Counted from the stretch's first letter, positions 1 to 7,398 are shown. The stretch is DNA of 11,912 nucleotides from CAZEAP01 sp964510315 (GCA_964510315.1 CAZEAP010000050.1:1-11912), one strand, 5' to 3'. Notes: generated by a model from the sequence alone, not told the origin. A program made the numbers and translations.

Positions 1-347
1 TCAAAGAGGACAAGAACAATCCCGCCCTGGAAGGGAACTATCTGGAGCATGATCCTCGCCACAAAGTTCATGCCGGGCTCACCTACCGGAACCCCAAAGT
101 GGCCGATGTGTCGCTCATAGGGAATTACTACGGCGACATTTACTTTGATGGCGAGAACACGCTGCATGATAGCGGCTATTTCACGGTTGACGTCTCCGTG
201 TCACGTACATTCGCCAACGGCATCACCGCCTATGTCCATGTCGAGAACATCTTGAATGAGGAATATCCGATATTCCGCAGCCGTTCTGCCAGCGACACAA
301 TCGCGCCGGGCACCATTGTTTCGGCCGGATTACAGTGCAGATTTTGA
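1..347 (+). CDS. TonB-dependent outer-membrane receptor, C-terminal fragment (5' end outside window)
   Basis: The frame is open from base 3 to the TGA at 345-347, giving the last 114 residues of a longer protein. What is seen: alternating polar/aromatic beta-strand segments (HKVHAGLTYR, VSLIGNYYGDIYFD, GYFTVDVSVSRTF, ITAYVHVENILNEEY), the typical late-barrel motif 'V.N.LNE.Y', and a terminal phenylalanine (GLQCRF), the usual C-terminal signal for BAM-dependent insertion. This is the C-terminal part of the 22-strand barrel of TonB-dependent receptors, which import siderophores, cobalamin, haem, nickel chelates or sugars across the outer membrane using TonB/ExbBD energy. The plug domain and TonB box lie outside the window, so the ligand cannot be judged. 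It is 50 bases upstream of the first FmdE gene on the same strand, so it probably feeds the importer downstream. The family call is fairly secure; the substrate is unknown. Confidence 0.85.
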   Translation, partial: KEDKNNPALEGNYLEHDPRHKVHAGLTYRNPKVADVSLIGNYYGDIYFDGENTLHDSGYFTVDVSVSRTFANGITAYVHVENILNEEYPIFRSRSASDTIAPGTIVSAGLQCRF

Positions 348-397
348 CAGGCATCGTTGTGCGCTTTCACAAGCAGAACACAAGAATAGGAACCAGG

Positions 398-1099
398 ATG
401 GGCAATCCGAGGGTTCGAATCGCGGGTCTTATCCAGAAGGCAGATCTGAAAGGGCTGTTGGAGGCGGCCGCGGAGGTCCACGGCCACTACTGCCCAGGCC
501 TTGCCACCGGGGTGAAGGCGGCCTATGCGGGCGTGTCTCGCCTGGAGCTTGCCGACAGCGAGGGCATGGAGCGGGTGATGGCCGAGGTGGAGTGCAACAA
601 CTGCTTCGTGGACGGCATCCAGGTCGTCACTGGATGCACTTTCGGCAACAACGCGCTCATCTACCGCGACCTCGGCAAGACGGCCGTCACGCTCTACCGG
701 CGGGGGCAGGGACGCGGGCTGCGCATAGCGGTGAAGAACGTGACCCCCGGAGTCGGGCTCTCCGATGCCGAGCAGCAAGAGGCCCAGCAACTGTTCGAGA
801 AGGCCGTCAACCAACGGGGCCAACTGAGTGAGGAAGAAAGCCACCGTTTCCGCCAGCTATGGAAAAGGGCCGGCTACGCGTTGCTCGATCTGCCTGAGGA
901 GGATGTGCTCGAGATCGAATCGGTTGAGGTGGCCGAGCCCGACTACGCCCCCATCCACGAGTCGGCAACCTGCTCGGCCTGCGGCGAGAAAGTGATGGAG
1001 ACGCGGGCACGGTTGCGCTCAGGCGAACCCATGTGCCTCGCGTGTGCCGGCGAGAAGCACTGGCTGGTGGACGGTTCCGGAATCCGGCTTTCTGAGTGA
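398..1099 (+). CDS. FmdE-family protein with C-terminal zinc finger (cytoplasmic)
   Basis: A 233-residue protein of the FmdE family (PF02663), named after a protein associated with molybdenum formylmethanofuran dehydrogenase; many members occur in organisms without that enzyme and their role is poorly known. The N-terminal domain (about residues 15-120) has the hallmark H28-G-H30-Y-C32-P-G, then C66-N-N-C69, D72, Q75 and T-G-C80-T-F-G. A linker (120-185) leads to a Cys4 zinc finger, C192-x2-C195 and C213-x2-C216, common at the C-terminus of this family. There is no signal peptide, so it should be cytoplasmic. ATG 398 is chosen because AGGAA (388-392) precedes it by 5 bases; the frame extends upstream to GTG 335, which would overlap the receptor gene and adds a non-conserved stretch. 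No fmdA/B/C/D homologue is in view, so a role in formylmethanofuran oxidation is not supported; metal or metal-cofactor handling is my inference. Confidence 0.88.
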   Translation: MGNPRVRIAGLIQKADLKGLLEAAAEVHGHYCPGLATGVKAAYAGVSRLELADSEGMERVMAEVECNNCFVDGIQVVTGCTFGNNALIYRDLGKTAVTLYRRGQGRGLRIAVKNVTPGVGLSDAEQQEAQQLFEKAVNQRGQLSEEESHRFRQLWKRAGYALLDLPEEDVLEIESVEVAEPDYAPIHESATCSACGEKVMETRARLRSGEPMCLACAGEKHWLVDGSGIRLSE

Positions 1100-1121
1100 T
1101 CTGCGAACCCCATGATTCTGT

Positions 1122-1126
1122 GGAGG
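1122..1126 (+). promoter_or_regulatory. Ribosome binding site setting the start of the FmdE lipoprotein gene
   Basis: GGAGG lies 5 bases before ATG 1132. It decides between this start and the in-frame GTG at 1096, which overlaps the preceding stop codon, has no comparable site and would bury the signal peptide 12 residues inside the protein. Confidence 0.75.
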
Positions 1127-1131
1127 TGAAG

Positions 1132-2226
1132 ATGAGGTCCATCAAGGCAGCAACTGTTCTGACGTTCGCGCTTTTGCTCTGTTCGTGCAGCGGAGTCGGT
1201 CCGCCAGGCAGGACCGGCCGGGCAGCACTTGGGTCTGGCAACTGGCAGGGGGAGGCCGCCGGGGCGATCTCGGACGCCATGGCCGACCTGGATGTGAATG
1301 AGGGAGCGGCAAACCTGCTGGTGCTCACCAATGCGGGTTACGGCTCAGTGAACGGCCAAAGCACCGAGGTGCTCGCGGACATCGCGATGCACAAGACGGG
1401 CTGCACCATGGGCAGGGGATCGCTGCTGTTCGTCCACGCGCCCGAGTCCGCGCCGCTCTGGTTTGCCCTGTTCCGGCGCGATACGCACAGGGCCGTGTTC
1501 GTGAAGTGGAGTGAAGGGACGTTCCAGCGGCAGAGGCTTGACCTGCACCCGGCGCATGTTCTGGAACCTGATGCGTGGGAAGATGCAGGCGCCGGACTTG
1601 TCGGTGGCAACCTTTTTCAGGTTGCTTCCTTCTGTTTAGTGTGGTCCGTGGAGCCGGCGTGGGGACTGCTCAAAAGCGCCGAGCTGCACAACCACATATG
1701 CCCCGGCGTGAATGCGGGTTACGTGGTGGCTCAGCACATAAGGAAGGACTTTTCCCTGCGTGCAGGGGAGCAGTACGTGCTGGTAAGCGCTCCCCCAGCC
1801 TGTCCGGTGGATGCCTTCCAGACCGTCCTCGACTGCACGGCCGGCAAGCACAGCATGTTCACGATGAAGGTCGGCGAACAGACGCTTGCCCGACATAGTT
1901 TCACAGACGTAATGCCTGTCGTAATCGCCCTGCGCGTCAACCGGGAGGCCGACACCTGCGACGGTGCGGTGCTCGGCTTCGACTGGCGGCAGGCCTGCAC
2001 TGACTCAGAGATTGACCGTTCCGACTTCTCGCCCCCGGGCGGCAGTTCCAACCCGCTGTTCTTCATCTCCCGGGCCAGGGCGGCCTGGAAGATGGCGGAT
2101 ATGCCGATGGAGAAGAAGCTGCGCTGGGTGAAACCGCTCAGGCGGTTCTCCGGCAAGGCGAGCCTGGCGGACGAGGTCGCCGGCGCGGGGGCCGATCCCT
2201 ACGCAGCGCTGCCGGCCGGAGAATAG
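1132..2226 (+). CDS. Exported FmdE-domain protein, putative lipoprotein
   Basis: A 364-residue protein. Residues 1-19 form a short export signal: R2/K5, a hydrophobic stretch (AATVLTFALLL), then L16-C17-S18-C19, a plausible lipobox with lipidation at C19. Residues about 180-290 are an FmdE domain: H186-N-H188-I-C190-P-G, then C224-P-V-D227, Q230 and C235-T-A-G, matching the same residues of the upstream FmdE protein. No zinc finger follows, but C276 and C289 could be extra ligands or form a disulfide. Residues about 55-165 are usually described as an extra N-terminal domain; they contain T-G-C91-T-M-G with D83 eight residues before the Cys, the same D-x7-C-T-x-G spacing as the FmdE cores, so I read it as a degenerate FmdE-like half lacking HxHxCPG. 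The tail (300-364) is unrecognised. It sits 32 bases after the first FmdE gene. Its location outside the cytoplasm suggests ligand binding or release for the importer; this is inference. Confidence 0.82.
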   Translation: MRSIKAATVLTFALLLCSCSGVGPPGRTGRAALGSGNWQGEAAGAISDAMADLDVNEGAANLLVLTNAGYGSVNGQSTEVLADIAMHKTGCTMGRGSLLFVHAPESAPLWFALFRRDTHRAVFVKWSEGTFQRQRLDLHPAHVLEPDAWEDAGAGLVGGNLFQVASFCLVWSVEPAWGLLKSAELHNHICPGVNAGYVVAQHIRKDFSLRAGEQYVLVSAPPACPVDAFQTVLDCTAGKHSMFTMKVGEQTLARHSFTDVMPVVIALRVNREADTCDGAVLGFDWRQACTDSEIDRSDFSPPGGSSNPLFFISRARAAWKMADMPMEKKLRWVKPLRRFSGKASLADEVAGAGADPYAALPAGE

Positions 2227-2260
2227 ACTTCGCTCCGCAACTACGCCCCAGCCGGCCGGC
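2211..2260 (+). promoter_or_regulatory. Inverted repeat between FmdE lipoprotein and binding-protein genes
   Basis: GCCGGCCGG (2211-2219) is perfectly complementary to CCGGCCGGC (2252-2260), giving a 9-base-pair, all-GC stem around a 32-base loop that contains the stop codon at 2224-2226. A smaller competing hairpin, CGGAG (2217-2221) with CTCCG (2233-2237), shares bases with the left arm. No T tract follows, so this is not a canonical intrinsic terminator. It could stabilise an upstream mRNA end or tune expression of the binding protein whose Shine-Dalgarno begins at 2273. Function is not shown, and the GC-rich context makes chance pairing more likely. Confidence 0.35.
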
Positions 2261-2284
2261 GATGGATGAAACAGGAGGAGGACC

Positions 2285-3895
2285 GTGGCCAAAAGATGGC
2301 AGATCGGCTTAGCAGTGCTGGGTGTCTGTGCACTGGTCGGTGTAACCGTGCTCCTTCGGCCGGGCCCTACCACTTCCCGAGGCCCTACGGCGGAGAAACT
2401 TCCGTCAACCTACACCGTCGCCGATCCCACGGGCGACTGGGGCTATCCCACCCCCTATGGCATGTATCCGCGCGGGCCGGGATACGTCCGGATGAGCTTC
2501 ATCTTCGACACCCTGGCGTGGAAAGACCGGGACGGTCTGACGGGGGCGCTTGCGGAGGAGTGGGATTACGACGATGCAGACAGCACCTACACGTTCATCC
2601 TGCGGGACGGCCTCAAGTGGCACGACGGACGTGAGCTTACCGCCGATGACGTCGTCTTCACTTTCGACTACCTGGGGCAGCATCCATCGCCCTGGATCAA
2701 GCCCGGCGTGGTGAAGGACGCCGCGGCAGTCGACGGCCGGACGGTGAAGATCACACTTACCGAGCCCTACGCCCCGTTCCTCAATAACATCGCGGGAATG
2801 CTGCCGATTCTGCCGGCGCACATATGGGAGGAGGTGCAAGACCCCGAGCAGTTCCGCGGGGACGAGGCGCTGGTTGGCAGCGGGCCGTATCGGCTGCTCG
2901 ACTACAGCCAGGCCCACGGCACTTACCTGTACGGGGCGTGGGACGACTACTACCTGGGCAGGCCCGGGATCGACAGGATCCGCTTCGTGAAGTACAGCGA
3001 GGAGATGACTCCGACGGCGCTGCAGACCGGCGAGGTAAACGCCGGCGGCGTCCCGCCGGAGACCGTGGCCGAACTGGAGGCGGCAGGCCTGCACATACAA
3101 ACCCAGCCCCCCGTCTGGGCGGCAAAGCTGATGATAAACCACAGGAAGCCGCCCCTTTCAAGCGTCGCGCTCAGGCAGGCGCTTGCGTATGCGATTGATC
3201 GGGAGCGACTGGTTCAGATTGTGTGCCGGGGACACGGCATTCCCGGCAGCACCGGCCTCATTCCGCCGACCAACGCCTTCTGGTACAACCCCGACGTGGA
3301 GCAGTACGGCCACGACGCGGGCAAGGCCCGGGAGCTTCTCCGGAACCTGGGCTACGAACAGGGCCGGGATGGTTTCTTCCACAAGGACGGCGAGAGGCTG
3401 GAGTTCGAACTCCTCGTCGCGCCGGGGCGGCAGGGCTTCGGCAGACTGGGCGAGATGCTGAAACGGCAGTTCGCAGAGGCAGGCGTCGCCGTGCGGACGC
3501 GCGGTGTGGAAGCCAAGACGCTGGACGCGATGGTGGAAAACTGGCGCTTCGACCTGGCCCTCAGCGGACACGGGGGTCTGGGCGGGGACCCGGAGATTCT
3601 GAACACCGTGATCGTCGGCGAAGGCTTCAACAGCGCCCGCTATCACGCAAGCGCGGAACTCCTGGAGCTTCTTGACAGGCAGCTTCGGCAGATGGCCCCC
3701 GAGAAGCGGCGCCGCACGGTGTGGGAAGCCCAGCGCGTCTATGCCGGGGAACTCCCGGCCATCACGCTGTATCACCCCACGGCCTACTGGGCCCACGACG
3801 GAACGGTTGAACTGGGTTACACGCCGGGAGGGCTGGCGCGGGGCATTCCTATCCCCCTGAACAAGCTTTCCTTCGTCAGGGGGGTGCGCGAATGA
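2285..3895 (+). CDS. ABC transporter solute-binding protein, family 5 (dipeptide/nickel type)
   Basis: A 536-residue protein of the SBP_bac_5 family (DppA/OppA/NikA group), which captures peptides, nickel, haem or other ligands outside the inner membrane. Residues 7-25 are a hydrophobic N-terminal segment after K3/R4. L12-G-V-C15 is a poor lipobox (Val at -1), so an uncleaved anchor or ordinary signal peptide is as likely as lipidation. Family signatures: 'TGALAEEWDYDD' near 86-97, 'LRDGLKWHDGRELTADDVVFTF' near 106-127, 'GSGPYRL', 'VALRQALAYAIDRERLV' and, near the C-terminus, the 'LPAITLYHP' type segment. The start is GTG 2285, preceded by a strong AGGAGG (2273-2278) at 6 bases. Its stop overlaps the next start by the ATGA arrangement at 3892-3895. 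Length is normal for the family. The ligand cannot be derived from sequence alone. Confidence 0.92.
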   Translation: MAKRWQIGLAVLGVCALVGVTVLLRPGPTTSRGPTAEKLPSTYTVADPTGDWGYPTPYGMYPRGPGYVRMSFIFDTLAWKDRDGLTGALAEEWDYDDADSTYTFILRDGLKWHDGRELTADDVVFTFDYLGQHPSPWIKPGVVKDAAAVDGRTVKITLTEPYAPFLNNIAGMLPILPAHIWEEVQDPEQFRGDEALVGSGPYRLLDYSQAHGTYLYGAWDDYYLGRPGIDRIRFVKYSEEMTPTALQTGEVNAGGVPPETVAELEAAGLHIQTQPPVWAAKLMINHRKPPLSSVALRQALAYAIDRERLVQIVCRGHGIPGSTGLIPPTNAFWYNPDVEQYGHDAGKARELLRNLGYEQGRDGFFHKDGERLEFELLVAPGRQGFGRLGEMLKRQFAEAGVAVRTRGVEAKTLDAMVENWRFDLALSGHGGLGGDPEILNTVIVGEGFNSARYHASAELLELLDRQLRQMAPEKRRRTVWEAQRVYAGELPAITLYHPTAYWAHDGTVELGYTPGGLARGIPIPLNKLSFVRGVRE

Positions 3896-4860
3896 GAGGG
3901 CGGCTCGTCGACTACGCCATCGCCTTCCTGGTGGTCCTGTGCCTGAACTTCGCCCTGCCGCGACTCATGCCGGGAAGCCCCCTCAGCGCCATCTACGGGG
4001 ATGAGGCCATGCTCCAGATGGGACCGGAGATGAAGGCCCGGCTCACGGAGCGCTTCGGCCTGGACCAGCCGGCCTGGAAGCAGTTCGGCGTCTATCTCGG
4101 GCGGCTCGCCCGGGGGGACCTGGGCTACTCCTTCTACCACAAAGCGCCCGTGCTGAGCGTCGTCCTCTCCTACCTGCCCTGGACGCTCCTGTTGGTGGGG
4201 AGTGCGTTTCTGGTGGCCTCGGCACTCGGAGTGGTGGCGGGGATCGAATCGGGCTGGCGTCGCGGCGGCATGTTGGACCGGGGATTGCTGATCTCCCTGA
4301 TGTCTTTGTCGGGGTTTCCCAGTTTCTTCATCGGGGCCCTATTGCTGCTTCTGTTCGGAACGTTCCTGCGAATCCTACCACTTCAGGGCGCGATGACACC
4401 TTACTCGGGCTTGACGGGAATTCGGCTGGTCTGGGATGTACTCCGGCATCTTGCCTTGCCCTTGCTGTCCCTGGTTTTCGCGTTCGTACCGGCGATGTAC
4501 CTGCTCGCGCGCAACTCCTTGATCAGCGTAATCGCAGAGCCCTACATCCTGACTGCACGGGCCAAGGGACTGACGGACAGAAGGGTCCGCTACCATCACG
4601 CCGCCCGCAACGCGCTGCTGCCCGTGGTGACAGCAACGGGGATCATGATGGCCACCCGCGTGGTGACAGGCGCACTTTTCGTCGAGGTGGTGTTCTCTTA
4701 CCCCGGCATGGGCAACCTGATCCGGCAGGCCCTGGTCAACCGCGACTACCCGGTGCTCCAGGGGGCGTTGCTGATAACGGCGGTTCTGGTCCTCGGCGTC
4801 AACCTGGCCGTGGACCTGCTCTACGCGCAGCTCGACCCGAGAGTGAGCTATGCACATTAA
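3892..4860 (+). CDS. ABC transporter permease, DppB/NikB type
   Basis: A 322-residue inner-membrane protein of the BPD_transp_1 family (first permease of dipeptide/nickel importers). Evidence: an N-terminal transmembrane helix (about 6-22) followed by the DppB-type periplasmic motif 'RFGLDQPAWKQF...GDLGYS' (about 55-84), then about five hydrophobic helices. The EAA coupling loop is near residues 215-243 (ILTARAKGLTDRRV...NALLPV), and the conserved 'VFSYPGMGNLIRQAL..RDYPVLQG' stretch lies near the C-terminus. The start overlaps the stop of the binding-protein gene (ATGA), with a G-rich AGGGGGG just upstream, indicating translational coupling. It overlaps the next permease gene by 11 bases. It should form a heterodimeric channel with that permease. 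Confidence 0.94.
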   Translation: MRGRLVDYAIAFLVVLCLNFALPRLMPGSPLSAIYGDEAMLQMGPEMKARLTERFGLDQPAWKQFGVYLGRLARGDLGYSFYHKAPVLSVVLSYLPWTLLLVGSAFLVASALGVVAGIESGWRRGGMLDRGLLISLMSLSGFPSFFIGALLLLLFGTFLRILPLQGAMTPYSGLTGIRLVWDVLRHLALPLLSLVFAFVPAMYLLARNSLISVIAEPYILTARAKGLTDRRVRYHHAARNALLPVVTATGIMMATRVVTGALFVEVVFSYPGMGNLIRQALVNRDYPVLQGALLITAVLVLGVNLAVDLLYAQLDPRVSYAH

Positions 4861-5683
4861 GTATGGCAGAAGCGTGATGCGAAGCGGCATGGGGAAAACA
4901 GGTGTGTGGCTGCTGGCCTTCGTTGCGCTCATCGCGCTGGTCGGACCGTTGCTGTCCCCGGACCCGGCCCGGGAGACGGTGAAAGTGCTGCAGGAACCGT
5001 CCGGGCAGCACCTTCTGGGCACCAACGAGGTGGGGCAGGATGTCTGGGCCCGCCTCGCTTCCGGTGCCAGGACGTCTATCCTCGTAGCCGTCGGAGCGGG
5101 AGTGCTTTCAACATTCCTGAGCGCCCTGGTGGGCATCTCGGCCGGGCTCGCGGGCGGGCTCTATGAACGAGTGACCATGCGGGTCGTGGACGCGCTGCTG
5201 GTCGTGCCTTCGCTCGTTCTGCTCATCCTGCTGAGTGCCTTCTTGCAGCCCGGGCTTGCGGGGCTGGTCCTTCTGATCTCGGTGCTTCACTGGCCGGGAG
5301 GAGCCCGCGTGCTGCGTTCGCAGACCCTTTCACTGAAGGAGCGCCCTCACGTATTCGCCTCTCGGGCCTTCGGGGCCGGGCCGGGCCACATCGTGCTGCG
5401 CCACATCGTGCCGGATCTCGGCCCGCTGCTGATCGTTTCCTTCATCCATCGGGCGCGGGCGGCAGTCTTCATGGAAGCCGGGCTGGCCTTCATCGGCATA
5501 ACAGACCCGAGCATCGTGAGCTGGGGGACGATGATCCGCAACGCGCTGGATTTCTACTACACGGCGGCGTGGAGCTGGTGGCTGCTGCCGCCCGGCCTGT
5601 GCCTCTCGTTGCTCATCCTCTCGTTTCTGTTCCTGGGCCACTCGCTTGAAGTAGTAATGGAGCCTCGACTCAAACATGCTTAG
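4850..5683 (+). CDS. ABC transporter permease, DppC/NikC type
   Basis: A 277-residue inner-membrane protein, the second permease of a dipeptide/nickel-type importer. It has a first helix near residues 18-35, then the DppC hallmark 'HLLGTNEVGQDVWARLASGART' (about 54-75). The next helices start with 'ILVAVGAGVLSTFLSALVGI', and the EAA loop is near 165-190 (FASRAFGAGPGHIVLRHIVP). Conserved 'EAGLAFIGI.DPS..SWGTMI' follows. ATG 4850 overlaps the previous gene by 11 bases; ATG 4877 or 4889 are alternative starts that would remove 9 or 13 non-conserved residues, and no start has a strong Shine-Dalgarno. The stop overlaps the ATPase gene by 8 bases. Confidence 0.93.
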   Translation: MHIKYGRSVMRSGMGKTGVWLLAFVALIALVGPLLSPDPARETVKVLQEPSGQHLLGTNEVGQDVWARLASGARTSILVAVGAGVLSTFLSALVGISAGLAGGLYERVTMRVVDALLVVPSLVLLILLSAFLQPGLAGLVLLISVLHWPGGARVLRSQTLSLKERPHVFASRAFGAGPGHIVLRHIVPDLGPLLIVSFIHRARAAVFMEAGLAFIGITDPSIVSWGTMIRNALDFYYTAAWSWWLLPPGLCLSLLILSFLFLGHSLEVVMEPRLKHA

Positions 5684-7370
5684 CATTGCCGATCTGAAAG
5701 TAGCCTACGGGACCGGAGAGGTCCTGCGTGGCATCGACCTGGAGGTGCCGAGCGGAGAAACGCTCGCCGTGGTCGGCGAATCCGGCACGGGCAAGACAAC
5801 GCTCGGCCTGAGCCTGATGGGACTGGTGGAAAAACGCGCCAGGGCGGCCAGCGTCCATGGTCGGATCCTTCTGGACGAGACGGACATCACCCAACTCGGG
5901 GACGATCGGCTTCGCGAGGTCCGATGGACCAGGATCTCCATGGTCTTTCAGAATACCGATGACGCACTCAACCCCGCCCACAGCGCCCTGGCCCAGGTGC
6001 GAGAGCCACTGGTGGAGCACGGCATCTGCGCGGGCGAAAGAGCCGATCAAAGGGCTCGGCGCATGCTGGAGGCGACGGGCCTGGCCGAAGACAGGTTCAA
6101 CGCCTACCCCCACCAGCTCAGCATCGGCGAGAAGCAGCGCCTGCTCATTGCCATGGCGCTGGTGTGCGATCCGGAGGTCGTCATCCTCGACGAGCCCACC
6201 TCGTCCCTGGATGCTATCTCCAAAGCAGCCGTGAACGACATGCTGCGGGAGCTGTGCCGCGACAAGGTCTGCCTGGTTATCACACACGACCTCGGGGCCG
6301 CTGCCGCCCTGGCCGATCGCGTCGCGGTGCTCTGCGGCGGACGCATCGTGGAGATCGCCCCCACCCGGCGTGCATTCATGGACCCCCGTCATCCCTATTC
6401 ACGTGGTCTCATCCGGTGCTACCCGGACATGAACCGCAGCAAGGACCTCCAGGGCATACAAGGAAAGGCATCATTCGTCGAGCGGGGATGCCCGTTTTTC
6501 GGACGCTGCACGCAGGCCATCGAACTCTGCGGTGAAGAAACACCCCAACTGCGCCGGGTGGACGGTCGGCTGCTGGCCTGCCACCGGGGAGGCATAATTC
6601 CCCTGCTGACCGTGGCGGGACTGTCGAAGTCCCTGGGCGGCCGGCGCGTTCTGGACAAAGTGGACCTCACGGTCTTCGAGGGCGAGACGCTGGCACTGGT
6701 GGGCGAGAGCGGCGCCGGAAAGACAACGCTGGCAAAGTGCCTGGTCGGTCTCCTGGAACCCGAGGAGGGCGATATCCGGCTGGAGGATGTCCGCGTGGAG
6801 CAAAGAGACAAAACCTTCCACCGGAGGGTCCAGATGATATTCCAGAACCCCAGGGAAGCCATCTCGCACCGTATGAACGTCCTGGAGGCCGTTCGTGAGC
6901 CTCTGGAGGTGCAGAAGATCGGATCGGCCGCAGAACGTAAGCAAAAGGTCAGGGCCGCGTTGAGGGATGCCGAACTACCTGATGATGATGGCTTCCTTTA
7001 CCGTTATCCGCATCACCTCAGCGGCGGCGAAATACAGCGGGTGGTGATAGCCCGTGCCCTCGTGCTGGAGCCCGAAGTGCTGATAGCCGATGAGCCGACC
7101 TCGTCCCTGGACGCGAGCGTGCAGGCGAAGATCATCAAGCTGCTCAACACCCTTCAGGAACGCCGAGGGCTGAGCATGCTCCTGATCACACACGACATCG
7201 CCCTGGCGCGGAAGGCCAGCGACCGAATAGCGGTGTTGAGGGATGGCCGAATCCTCGAAACAGGCCCCACGGGCCGTGTGCTCGCACGCCCCTCACACGC
7301 TTACACGGCTGCCATCGCCGGCTCCGCGCCCCACCTTTGGTCAGATCGTGCGCCGCCCGGCGACGCCTGA
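5676..7370 (+). CDS. ABC transporter ATPase with two fused nucleotide-binding domains (DppD-DppF type)
   Basis: A 564-residue protein carrying both ATPase domains that standard Dpp/Nik importers make as two proteins. Domain 1: Walker A GESGTGKT (34-41), Q-loop Q92, signature LSIGE (148-152, with Ile for the usual first Gly of LSGGE), Walker B VVILDEP (168-174), H-loop H204. It ends with the oligopeptide-transporter C-terminal region with four cysteines, C272, C278, C285 and C302, in the pattern that binds a [4Fe-4S] cluster in some DppD-type subunits. Domain 2: Walker A GESGAGKT (343-350), Q390, canonical LSGGE (448-452), Walker B VLIADEP (467-473), H506. Its own C-terminal extension is short and cysteine-poor. 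ATG 5676 overlaps the permease gene by 8 bases and has only a distant GGAG upstream, so translation is probably coupled. The fusion is in one uninterrupted frame. It energises the two permeases encoded just upstream. Confidence 0.94.
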   Translation: MLSIADLKVAYGTGEVLRGIDLEVPSGETLAVVGESGTGKTTLGLSLMGLVEKRARAASVHGRILLDETDITQLGDDRLREVRWTRISMVFQNTDDALNPAHSALAQVREPLVEHGICAGERADQRARRMLEATGLAEDRFNAYPHQLSIGEKQRLLIAMALVCDPEVVILDEPTSSLDAISKAAVNDMLRELCRDKVCLVITHDLGAAAALADRVAVLCGGRIVEIAPTRRAFMDPRHPYSRGLIRCYPDMNRSKDLQGIQGKASFVERGCPFFGRCTQAIELCGEETPQLRRVDGRLLACHRGGIIPLLTVAGLSKSLGGRRVLDKVDLTVFEGETLALVGESGAGKTTLAKCLVGLLEPEEGDIRLEDVRVEQRDKTFHRRVQMIFQNPREAISHRMNVLEAVREPLEVQKIGSAAERKQKVRAALRDAELPDDDGFLYRYPHHLSGGEIQRVVIARALVLEPEVLIADEPTSSLDASVQAKIIKLLNTLQERRGLSMLLITHDIALARKASDRIAVLRDGRILETGPTGRVLARPSHAYTAAIAGSAPHLWSDRAPPGDA

Positions 7371-7373
7371 GGC

Positions 7374-7398
7374 GGCGGACATTCGAACTTCATCCGCC
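7374..7398 (+). other. Short hairpin directly after the ABC ATPase gene
   Basis: GGCGGA (7374-7379) and TCCGCC (7393-7398) can pair around a 13-base loop, starting 3 bases after the stop codon. No T tract follows, so it is not an intrinsic terminator by itself; it may mark the 3' end of the operon mRNA or be chance. Confidence 0.3.

Noticed and set aside
230..844. 204-residue minus-strand open frame opposite the first FmdE gene
   Set aside because: It is antisense to a gene with clear family motifs, spans the receptor/FmdE boundary, and has no recognisable domain.
335..1099. Alternative longer start (GTG 335) for the cytoplasmic FmdE gene
   Set aside because: It overlaps the receptor stop, lacks a ribosome site, and adds residues before the domain; ATG 398 has AGGAA at the right distance.
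398..2226. Reading the FmdE proteins as part of a formylmethanofuran dehydrogenase/methanogenesis locus
   Set aside because: No catalytic fmd/fwd subunit is present and the neighbours are outer-membrane and ABC import genes; the name alone is not evidence for that pathway.
2405..3142. 245-residue minus-strand open frame inside the binding-protein gene
   Set aside because: It is fully antisense to a well-supported SBP_bac_5 gene; long antisense frames are common at this GC content.
5670..6392. 240-residue minus-strand open frame opposite the first ATPase domain
   Set aside because: The plus strand encodes intact Walker A, signature, Walker B and H-loop motifs; the antisense product shows no domain.
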